NCBI GenBank assembly: GCA_947378425.1
Contig: CANCJV010000017.1
Coordinates: 1 to 64,000 of the forward strand
Reading direction: 5' to 3'
DNA length: 64,000 nucleotides
Origin: Synechococcaceae cyanobacterium
Lineage (GTDB): Bacteria; Cyanobacteriota; Cyanobacteriia; PCC-6307; Cyanobiaceae
The notes beneath the pieces are model-generated. The model made no database searches and was not told the DNA's origin. It worked only from the letters and a program-made list of their open reading frames with translations. The position numbers and the translations under genes are program-made. This document shows positions 1 to 6,613 of this stretch, piece by piece; within the stretch, counting starts at the first letter, position 1, and every line of letters starts with the position of its first letter.

Positions 1-713
1 AGCAGCGGGTGGCCCTGGGCCGGGCCATCGCCCGTCAGCCGGCCGTGTTCCTGATGGATGAACCGCTCAGCAACCTCGACGCCAAGCTGCGCACCGGCAC
101 CCGCGCCCAGATCGTCGAGCTGCAGCGGCGCCTGGGCACCACGACCCTCTACGTGACCCACGACCAGGTGGAAGCGATGACCATGGGCCATCGCATCGCC
201 GTGCTCAATGGCGGCCATCTGCAGCAGCTGGGCACGCCGCTGGAGCTCTATCAGTGGCCCTCGAATCTGTTTGTGGCCCAGTTCATCGGCAGCCCACCGA
301 TGAACCTTCTGCCGGTGCAGGTGTGTGCGCCGGGTCAGCTGCTGCTGGCCGGCCAGCGCTTCCTGCTGGAGGGGCCGCTGGAGGCCGTCAGCGCCAGCCG
401 GGTGGGCCAGACCCTCACCGGTGGCCTGCGGCCCGAACACCTCAAGCTGGCCCCCCCCGCCAACCGCAACCTGGCGGCCGAGGTGTGCCACGTCGAAGCC
501 CTCGGCAATGAACAACTGCTCACCTGCCGGCTGCTGGAGGGCAGTCATCTGTTGCTGGTGCGTGCCAGCCCCGACCAGGCGGTGAGCGTGGGCCAGAGCG
601 TGCATCTGGCTGTGGAGGCGGCCGGCTGGCGGCTGTTCGATGGGGCCGGCGAGGCCTTGGCGCTACCCCCGGCCCCGAGAGAGCATCGGCAGCTGCAGTT
701 GCCGGTGCTGTAG
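1..713 (+). CDS. Sugar-type ABC transporter ATP-binding protein, C-terminal part
   Basis: Nucleotide-binding subunit of a CUT1/MalK-UgpC type importer, acting at the cytoplasmic face of the inner membrane. The gene enters from outside the window: the frame is open to base 3 and begins inside the ABC signature ([10 protein letters not shown]), so the Walker A half is missing. Visible are Walker B with D-loop ([16 protein letters not shown]), the switch histidine ([15 protein letters not shown]) and, from about residue 95, a TOBE/OB regulatory domain typical of MalK-like ATPases. No permease or binding-protein gene follows, so the substrate cannot be read; glucosylglycerol/sucrose (GgtA-like) or another sugar is possible. 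Confidence 0.88.
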   Translation, partial: QRVALGRAIARQPAVFLMDEPLSNLDAKLRTGTRAQIVELQRRLGTTTLYVTHDQVEAMTMGHRIAVLNGGHLQQLGTPLELYQWPSNLFVAQFIGSPPMNLLPVQVCAPGQLLLAGQRFLLEGPLEAVSASRVGQTLTGGLRPEHLKLAPPANRNLAAEVCHVEALGNEQLLTCRLLEGSHLLLVRASPDQAVSVGQSVHLAVEAAGWRLFDGAGEALALPPAPREHRQLQLPVL

Positions 714-1018
714 GGATTCCCGGGCGTCAGCTCTGATCCGGGTCGGCTCTCCCGGCGGCGAACAGCGCGGACGCCATAGGCCAGACGCAACAAGCCTGGT
801 GGATCGGGCCAGGAGCGTGGGCCGGGCCGCGCCTCTGACGAAGCCGCCAGCGATCGGAGTCTCAGCGGCTGGCGCTGGTGTTGGCGCTGCGGCGGGTGCG
901 CCCCTGCCAGGCCGGAGGATGCCGGCACAATCGCCGTTGCCAGCGGCAGACAGCTCAGGAGTGGAATCGCTGCCGTGCAATCGGCTGATCTGACAGCGGC
1001 AGGAGGCATATTTTACCC
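714..1018. other. Intergenic, no gene recognised
   Basis: Stretch of 305 bases between the ABC ATPase stop and pdxH. Frames on both strands give only low-complexity, arginine- and alanine-rich translations. It probably holds the pdxH promoter; I see no convincing terminator or RNA. Confidence 0.4.
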
Positions 1019-1690
1019 ATGGAGCCCCCACAACCGAACCCCAGCCCAGCGCCTGATCTCGCCGGCCTGCGCCGGGACTACGGCCGCGCCGGCCTGAGCC
1101 GCCAGGATCTCGAGGCCGATCCTGTGGCCCAGTTCCGTCTCTGGCTGGGGGAGGCCACGGCGGCAGCGCTGCCCGAGCCCAACGCCATGGTGCTGGCCAC
1201 CAGCGATGGCCGCCGCTGCAGTTCCCGCAGCGTGCTGCTCAAGGCCTTCGATCAGCGCGGCCTGGTGTTTTTCACCAACCACGGCAGCCGCAAGGCCACC
1301 GACATCGCCGCCAACGCCCATGTCAGCCTGCTGTTCCCCTGGTACGGCCTCGAGCGCCAGGTGGGCGTCATCGGCACGGCCGCCCAGATCAATGCCGCCG
1401 AATCCCTGGCCTACTTCGCCTCCCGGCCCCACGGCAGCCGCCTCGGCGCCTGGGTGTCGCAGCAGAGTGCGGTGATCAGCTCCCGCCAGCTGCTGGAGCT
1501 GGAATGGGAGCGGATGCGCCGTCGCTTCGCTGATGGCGAGATCCCCCTGCCCTCGTTCTGGGGTGGTTACCGGGTGGAGCCCACGGAGTTTGAGTTCTGG
1601 CAGGGCCGGCCCAATCGGCTGCACGATCGCTTCCGTTACAGCCGCGCCGACACGCAGGCGCCCTGGGAAATTGAGCGACTGGCGCCGTAG
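1019..1690 (+). CDS. pdxH: Pyridoxamine 5'-phosphate oxidase
   Basis: FMN-dependent oxidase converting pyridoxine/pyridoxamine 5'-phosphate to pyridoxal 5'-phosphate, a cytosolic salvage step of vitamin B6 metabolism. The 223 residues match the usual family length. Family hallmarks are present: the FMN-binding RSVLLK and FFTNHGSRK segments in the first half, the [11 protein letters not shown] block, and the C-terminal [12 protein letters not shown] with a terminal RLAP, as in E. coli PdxH. The ATG at 1019 precedes a short variable leader before the conserved LRRDY start. The gene stands alone, followed by decayed toxin-antitoxin genes. Confidence 0.95.
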   Translation: MEPPQPNPSPAPDLAGLRRDYGRAGLSRQDLEADPVAQFRLWLGEATAAALPEPNAMVLATSDGRRCSSRSVLLKAFDQRGLVFFTNHGSRKATDIAANAHVSLLFPWYGLERQVGVIGTAAQINAAESLAYFASRPHGSRLGAWVSQQSAVISSRQLLELEWERMRRRFADGEIPLPSFWGGYRVEPTEFEFWQGRPNRLHDRFRYSRADTQAPWEIERLAP

Positions 1691-1823
1691 GCCCGGGGCC
1701 TCGAGCGATCGCTCCAACAAGCAGCTGACTCGCCGATCGCCACAGGCGGCATCAGGGGATGCGGGGGCGTAGCAAGCCCCTACCGATCGACACCGTCGCA
1801 GCCAGGGCCGCCACAAAGGCGCC

Positions 1824-2169
1824 ATGAATCGTTCCTCCGACAGGTTGCATCAGGCGCAGGCCGATCTGGAGCTGGCCGGAGTCAGCGCCGCCGCCGGCCA
1901 CCATGAATGGGCTTGCTTCGCCTGCCACCAGGCGGTGGAGAAGGCCCTGAAGGGTTTGCACCTGGGCCATTGGCCAGCAGGCGTGGGGCCACGGCCTTGG
2001 GCGCTCCTGCCGCGATCTGCCGCCGGCCGTCTTCGCCGCCCTGGCGGCCAGCGTCAGCGATCTGGAGGACCGTTTGCGCATCCTTGATGCGCTGTCCATC
2101 CCGTCGCGCTCGCCCGAAAGCTTTGCCGACGGTGCCCCGAGCGATCATCACTGCTGCGCAGAAGCCTGA
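1824..2169 (+). pseudogene. HEPN-domain protein, frameshifted
   Basis: From the ATG at 1824 the frame gives the HEPN N-terminus (LHQAQADLELAGVSAAAGHHEW, then ACFACHQAVEKALKGLHL). Homology continues in another frame from about 1972 (GQQAWGHGLGRSCRDLPP and onward to the TGA at 2167-2169). One extra G in the CTGGG run near 1964-1967 accounts for the switch: removing it gives a continuous reading through HLAIGQQAWGHGL. HEPN proteins are usually toxins or RNases paired with a small MNT nucleotidyltransferase; no MNT gene is visible here. Either a genuine pseudogene or a single-base sequencing error. Confidence 0.7.
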
Positions 2170-2265
2170 CGGCTTCGGCCGGCTCCAAAGCGAGGACGCC
2201 CTGCGCCCTGCCCATTCGATCGTTGACGCCATCGCTTCCGGGTTGGACGACAGCAGAATGGGCGC

Positions 2266-2493
2266 ATGAAACGAGTTCCAGTGCACACGCTCTCAGCGGT
2301 GATTGAGCGCTGCCCCGAGACCGGGATGCTGGTTGGTTATGTCCCCGGATTCCCTGGCGCCCACAGCCAGGGAGAAAGCCTTGATGAGCTGCAGTCCAAC
2401 CTCCAGGAGGTGATCGCCCTGCTCCTGGAAGACTTCGAGCCCGCCCTGGAGAGCGATTTCATCGGGCTGCAGCAGATCTCCGTGCGGGCCTGA
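2266..2493 (+). CDS. HicB-family antitoxin
   Basis: Small (75 aa) partial RNase-H-fold protein of the HicB type. The opening strands and core VIERCPETGMLVGYVPGFPGAHSQGES, here split as ERCPETGMLVGYVPG and GAHSQGESLDEL, followed by the helix NLQEVIALLLED, are typical. HicB normally neutralises the HicA mRNA interferase encoded next to it. The adjacent downstream HicA-like frame begins 3 bases after this stop but carries a nonsense codon, so HicB may be an orphan. It lacks the C-terminal DNA-binding extension of long HicBs. Confidence 0.8.
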   Translation: MKRVPVHTLSAVIERCPETGMLVGYVPGFPGAHSQGESLDELQSNLQEVIALLLEDFEPALESDFIGLQQISVRA

Positions 2494-2495
2494 GC

Positions 2496-2717
2496 GTGGG
2501 TTCAACGCCGGTTCTTAAACCCTTAGAAGTCGCGGACATCCTGCACAAACTGGGCTTTGAGATCGTCCGTCAACGCGGCTGACACCAGCAGTTCCGCGAT
2601 GCCCATGGCCGCTGCACCACAGTCCCAGGGCACAAAGGCCGGGATATTGCCCCGCCGCTGCTTCGCCAGATCGCCAAGGACATCGGCATGACGGTGGAGG
2701 AATTCCTCAGCCACCGC
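2496..2717 (+). pseudogene. HicA mRNA-interferase, interrupted by a stop codon
   Basis: From the GTG at 2496 the frame reads a HicA N-terminus (PLEVADILHKLGFEIVRQRG), then TGA at 2580-2582, then continues in frame with HQQFRDAHGRCTTVPGHKGRDI and LRQIAKDIGMTVEEFL. Intact HicA proteins have Ser-His at the interruption, and the His is the catalytic histidine of the dsRBD-like fold; TGA is one base from TCA (Ser). The simplest reading is a nonsense mutation that truncates the toxin before its active site. The normal C-terminal stop also seems lost, as the frame runs on past 2717. Confidence 0.75.
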
Positions 2718-2929
2718 TGCATACTTCGAGCTGCTGGCCAGCGGCTCCGCCATGGCCGCCGCGCTGCAACGGGACAACCGCTGGATGTGGCACAGGTAGC
2801 GATCAGACGCTGGGGGAACCACGCCCGTTGGTGCGCCCGTGAGGTGATCACCTCACCATCGGATGCGTGTCTGTCATACAAGTTGGCATGCATCTCGTAA
2901 ACTGCTTTCGATCACGTCTGTGGCGTTCC

Positions 2930-3232
2930 ATGAGTGCCGTCAGCCTCAGACTTCCAGACCACCTGGAGCAACAGCTCAGTGAGGAAGCGCGACTCAGCGG
3001 CCAACCTCGCTCCCAGCTGATGCGCGAGGCCTTGGAAACCCTGCTGTCCCAGCGACGGGAAGAACGGGCACAAGCGGCCCTGAGGCTGGCCGCCGTGGCG
3101 TTGGCCAGCGATGCGGATGCCTGTGCGGAGGCTCAGGAGCTGGCCGCCGATTTCCTGATGGCGGAAAACGAGGCCCTGGCCGTGGCTGAGGCGCCTGCGA
3201 ACGCGACCTCGGCCGAACCGTGGTGGCGCTGA
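2930..3232 (+). CDS. Ribbon-helix-helix antitoxin (MazE/CopG-like)
   Basis: A 100-residue protein starting with an RHH fold: strand SAVSLRLPDHLEQQL then helices with the SGQPRSQLMREALETLL segment, typical of CopG-type repressors that bind DNA and sequester a toxin. The C-terminal half is alanine-rich and charged, likely the toxin-binding part. The ATG at 2930 was chosen because it sits directly before the RHH strand; an upstream in-frame GTG at 2867 would add an unrelated leader. Its stop overlaps the next start (TGATG), indicating translational coupling with the MazF-type toxin. Confidence 0.8.
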   Translation: MSAVSLRLPDHLEQQLSEEARLSGQPRSQLMREALETLLSQRREERAQAALRLAAVALASDADACAEAQELAADFLMAENEALAVAEAPANATSAEPWWR

Positions 3233-3579
3233 TGCGCCGCGGTGAGGTGTGGGTGGCACGCCTCAACCCCAATCAGGGAGCTGAGGTGGGCAAGGTGCGG
3301 CCGGTGGTGGTGATCCAGGCCGATGCGCTCACCGAAGCGGGACTCGCCACCCTGCTGGTGGTGCCCCTCACCAGCCAGCGGCGCCACGGCGCCGAGGCCC
3401 TGCGGGTGCTGATCCCTGCGCGCGACCGCTTGCTTCGCGAGTGCTGGGCCATGGCGGAGCAACCCCGAGCCCTGGATCGCAACCGCATCGGTGAAGGCCC
3501 CCTAACCCGACTCAGCGCTGCTGAAATGGCCGCTCTGGAGCAGGCGTTACGGGCCGCCCTGGGATTGGCGAGCGCCTGA
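3232..3579 (+). CDS. MazF/PemK-type endoribonuclease toxin
   Basis: Toxin of a type II toxin-antitoxin pair; MazF-family proteins cleave single-stranded mRNA at short motifs. The 115-residue protein has the diagnostic N-terminus RRGEVWVARLNPNQGAEVGKVRPVVVIQ, quoted here as RRGEVWVARLNP and GKVRPVVVIQ, then LLVVPLTSQ and the C-terminal ALDRNRIGE segment. The start is the ATG of the TGATG overlap with the antitoxin stop. The pair appears intact, unlike the HEPN and HicA genes just upstream. Confidence 0.88.
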   Translation: MRRGEVWVARLNPNQGAEVGKVRPVVVIQADALTEAGLATLLVVPLTSQRRHGAEALRVLIPARDRLLRECWAMAEQPRALDRNRIGEGPLTRLSAAEMAALEQALRAALGLASA

Positions 3580-3929
3580 GGCCTCGTGTGGATCGGCATG
3601 GATCCTGCTGGCGGCAGCGAGCAGCGGAATCCTGAGTTCATGGGCCTGCACCACGGCAGGTGCCGCTCGCTTGCCCTGCGATGGATGGGCGCCGCCGGCT
3701 GGCGCATCAGGCCAGCCCGGCCAGCGGCCACCCATTCGCAAACCGTGACGCTGGCCCGCGCCATCTACTCATTAATAGGGAGCTGACTGCCCGAAGCTCC
3801 GGCCATTTCGTACCCTGGCGAACCAGATCTACCTGCTAATTGGGTAGGCCAGAAAAAAAATCTGTCCTTGGCTGCCCAGCATTGCAGGGGGGGTAGCAGC
3901 AAAATCTAAGCAAATTTGTTTTGAATGAG
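3580..3929. other. Intergenic, composition shift to AT-richer DNA
   Basis: About 350 bases between mazF and the PEP-CTERM-like gene. The right end (from about 3840) contains runs of A and T unlike the flanking GC-rich sequence and probably carries the promoter of the next gene. No gene or RNA is recognised. Confidence 0.4.
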
Positions 3930-4616
3930 ATGCCCTTTCTTTATTCTGGTGGCCGCAAGAGCCGTGGATTTGGCGCTGTCGGCAGGCGGTTGAAGCGGCT
4001 GGCGCCTTTGCTGGCAGCGCCGTTGCCCTTTTTGCTGGGCCAGGATGAGGCCAAGGCGATTCTGACCTACAACATCTTTGAATCGGGCGGCAATGTAGTT
4101 GTTCAGACCAGTGGCAGCTTGAATCTTGCTGGAGCAACAACGGGCAGTCCCGCTTCTTGCGTAGACAATGGCGCCGTATTTAGCTCTATTGCGCAAATTT
4201 GCACTGGAGCACTTGGAACTTTGCCAGCTTATCTAATCTCAGGACCCACAAACTTTAGCAGTGCTGGCGGTATAATTCAGTTTCCTGCTTCCAGCGTTTC
4301 AGGTATTAGTGCGAAGCTTTTCGGGCTTGCCTCAACATTTTATCTTGACTCATCTTATTCCTCTGGCGCTCCAATCGTCAGCAGTGCCACATTCAATGGC
4401 AAAACTCTCGCATCCTTCGGCTTCACGCAAACTTCCGGCGTACTCGGCACCTGGACTCTGAACGGCACCAGTGAGTCAATCCAGGTTGTCCTGGCCGCAC
4501 CTGCTTCAGCAGTACCAGGCCACCTGCCCCTGCTGGGTGCCGGTGCCGCCTTTGGTTGGAGCCGCAAGTTGCGCCGGCGGATTGGTGCGGTCTCCAGCAG
4601 CAACTTCGAGCTCTGA
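3930..4616 (+). CDS. Exported PEP-CTERM-like surface protein
   Basis: A 228-residue protein with a basic N-terminus and hydrophobic signal (LKRLAPLLAAPLPFLL, about residues 23-38), a Ser/Gly/Thr-rich body, and a C-terminal tripartite tail: a VPGHLPLLG motif, a short hydrophobic stretch (AGAAFGW) and an arginine cluster (SRKLRRRI). This is the cyanobacterial variant of the PEP-CTERM sorting signal, normally recognised by an exosortase for surface anchoring. The middle has no recognised domain. Base composition is less GC-rich than neighbours, suggesting recent acquisition or fast evolution. ATG 3930 preferred; TTG 3921 is 3 codons upstream. Confidence 0.7.
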   Translation: MPFLYSGGRKSRGFGAVGRRLKRLAPLLAAPLPFLLGQDEAKAILTYNIFESGGNVVVQTSGSLNLAGATTGSPASCVDNGAVFSSIAQICTGALGTLPAYLISGPTNFSSAGGIIQFPASSVSGISAKLFGLASTFYLDSSYSSGAPIVSSATFNGKTLASFGFTQTSGVLGTWTLNGTSESIQVVLAAPASAVPGHLPLLGAGAAFGWSRKLRRRIGAVSSSNFEL

Positions 4617-4781
4617 GTTTCTGGGGTGATGTGCCCTTGGCCCTGCCTGGATCGGGTGGGGCCTTTGTTTTGGGTGTTTGACCTTCCTGCGCTCTGCCCT
4701 GCCGTGGTGGCCTGACCACTGGCGGTTTCGGGGTTGAGCTGCGTTGCCCCTGCCTTGCGTTCCTGCGTTTTCCCTCTCCCC

Positions 4782-5599
4782 ATGCCCTCTAGCTCGGAAC
4801 GCTCCTCGGGTTCGCCAGCACGGTTGCTCTCGGCGCCGGGGTTGAGTGTGGTGGCCTTGGTGTTGTTCGTGCTGTTCGCCACGCTGGTGGCGGGGGCGCT
4901 GTGGCCGCTGCAGCTGCTCAACCCGCTCTGGCAGCTGCGCCTGGCGGGCAGCCTGGTCAACGGTGCTCCCTTTGCCCTGCTGGGGCTGGCGTTGCTGCAG
5001 ATCGCCGTGGAGCTGGGGCCCCATGACCCGCTGCTCAAAAGCCGCCAGAAGCTGTGCAGCCAGCTGGCCGTGGCTGTGGCCCTGGGCTTTCTGCTGCTGT
5101 TGCCGTTGCAGGGGGTGGCGGGGCTGCAGCAGAGCCGCTCGACCACCAGAGCCCAGAGCTCCCGCATCAACGGCGCCGAACGGCGATTGGTGGCCTTGCG
5201 CCAGGCCGTGGCCAGCGCCGCCAGCAACGAGGAGATCAACCAACGGCTGCAGCGCCTGCACGGCCCGGTGCTCGGCCCCGCCGACATCGCCCAGCCCTTG
5301 CCCCTGCTCTCAAGGCCCAAGTGGCTGCCGTGCTCGATCAGGCGGCCGTGCAGATTGCTGGTGAGCGCCAGGCCACCCCTCCGGCCGATCCCTGGCGCCT
5401 GTTACCCGAGTTACTGCGCAACGGCATCGCCTGCGTGGCGTTGGCCCTGGGCTTTGCCGCCCTGGCGTTGCGGCCCGGCTCCGAGGTTTCGTTGCTGCAG
5501 GAGCGGCAGGGGGGCTGGGGCCGGTGGCAGCGGCGCCTGCGGAAAGGACGGACAGCCCGCGGCTCCGGTTCGTCCTCGAATGCGGAGTACTTCCGCTAA
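4782..5599 (+). pseudogene. HpsJ-like membrane protein, frameshifted
   Basis: From ATG 4782 the frame encodes three hydrophobic segments (VVALVLFVLFATLVAGALW; APFALLGLALLQIAV; LAVAVALGFLLLLPLQGVA) then a coiled region (INGAERRLVALRQAVASAAS, EEINQRLQRLHG). Near 5300-5320 the sensible reading moves to another frame, continuing LKAQVAAVLDQAAVQIAGER and a fourth membrane segment (NGIACVALALGFAALAL) to the TAA at 5597-5599. The layout resembles HpsJ-type proteins annotated in cyanobacteria. A one-base loss (or two-base gain) around the CTGCTCTCAAGG stretch explains the break. The family name is tentative; the frameshift is clearly visible. Confidence 0.55.
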
Positions 5600-5765
5600 C
5601 TCAGTGGGGAGGAGTCGAAGTGACGGTGAGGACTGCCTCCGCCATCGGTGTGATGAGGACGAAGAACCGTGAGAGCGGACTTCGTCAGATCAGCGGGGAT
5701 GACGACTCCTGAGGGCACGGCCTCACGAGCAGACACTGCTCGACCCAGGCAACGTCACGGCGGCC

Positions 5766-5792
5766 GTATTACGATCAGACCAAACGTCGTAC
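5766..5792. promoter_or_regulatory. Imperfect inverted repeat upstream of VapB-like antitoxin
   Basis: GTATTACG at 5766-5773 faces CGTCGTAC at 5785-5792, matching at 6 of 8 positions, with 11 bases between, ending 19 bases before the antitoxin ATG. RHH antitoxins usually autorepress from such sites, so this is a candidate operator. The repeat is short and imperfect. Confidence 0.3.
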
Positions 5793-5811
5793 AGGATCGG
5801 GGCTGGGGTCC

Positions 5812-6078
5812 ATGCCACTCACCGTCAGGCTGGACAGCGAAACCGAGCGCTGCCTCCAGGAGCTCCTGGAGGCCACAGGCCAGGACAAGAGCACCCTCAT
5901 CCGCCAACTGATCCGCGATCGCTGGCAACAGCGCAGCCCTTCCCCCTCCATCACCGAGCAGCTGGGCGGCCATCCCGAACACTTCCTCGACACCCTGCCA
6001 GCCGGCAGCGCCGAACGCCAGGAGCGGCGCCGCCTGCTCACGGAGCAACTCCTGGCTCGCCGGCTGGAGAGGCGCTGA
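5812..6078 (+). CDS. Ribbon-helix-helix antitoxin paired with PIN toxin
   Basis: An 88-residue RHH protein: MPLTVRLDSETERCLQELL gives the strand and first helix, followed by TGQDKSTLIRQLIRDRW, the second helix. The rest is charged and would wrap the toxin. It should act as DNA-binding autorepressor and antidote of the PIN ribonuclease encoded by the next gene, whose ATG overlaps this stop (TGATG), the normal arrangement of VapBC modules. Confidence 0.82.
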   Translation: MPLTVRLDSETERCLQELLEATGQDKSTLIRQLIRDRWQQRSPSPSITEQLGGHPEHFLDTLPAGSAERQERRRLLTEQLLARRLERR

Positions 6079-6506
6079 TGCGGCGGATCCTGATCGATTC
6101 AGGCGTACTGCTCAGCTACTACCAGCAGCAGGAGCCCCTGCATCAGGCGGTGCTGGCCTTCTTTGATCAGAACACCGCGCAATTGATCACCTCGCCGATC
6201 TGCATCGCTGAGGTTCTGTGGCTGCTGGGGGATCCCAGGGATCGCCGCGTTCTCGCCGCTCAGAACCACCTGCTTGGAGCGGTCAGCCGCGGTGGCATCG
6301 ACGCGATCAACCTGCTTCCAGAGGATTACGCCCGCATCGCCGAACTCAACCAGCGCTACGCCGATCTGCCCGGTGATTTCGCCGATCTCACCTTGGTGAC
6401 ACTCTCGGAGCGGCTGGACATCGCCGAGATCCTCTCTCTGGACAGCGACTTTGATGTTGTTCGGCGCTTCCGGCGTGAGCCGTTCCGCCGGGTTCCCCTG
6501 CCTTGA
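6078..6506 (+). CDS. PIN-domain ribonuclease toxin (VapC-like)
   Basis: A 142-residue PIN protein, predicted Mg-dependent endoribonuclease toxin. The acidic residues of the fold are visible: Asp in ILIDSGVLL near the N-terminus, Glu in ICIAEVLWLL about residue 43, Asp in GDFADLTLV near residue 100, and Asp in ILSLDSDFDVV. Translationally coupled to the upstream RHH antitoxin. Full length and with no disruption, so the pair is probably functional. Confidence 0.85.
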   Translation: MRRILIDSGVLLSYYQQQEPLHQAVLAFFDQNTAQLITSPICIAEVLWLLGDPRDRRVLAAQNHLLGAVSRGGIDAINLLPEDYARIAELNQRYADLPGDFADLTLVTLSERLDIAEILSLDSDFDVVRRFRREPFRRVPLP

Positions 6507-6613
6507 TCGAAGGGGAACAGCGGCATTGCTCTCGAACGAGGCACGCCCTTTCGCCGGAGTTCAGCCAGCGGGGTGGATCGGCGGCCACTCCCATGACGCA
6601 GCCCCAGCCCCGC

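Noticed and set aside
5640-5690. TGATGAG followed by GACGAAGAAC, resembling a hammerhead ribozyme core
   Set aside because: The required CUGAUGA and GAAA boxes are not both exact and no three-stem arrangement closes around them.
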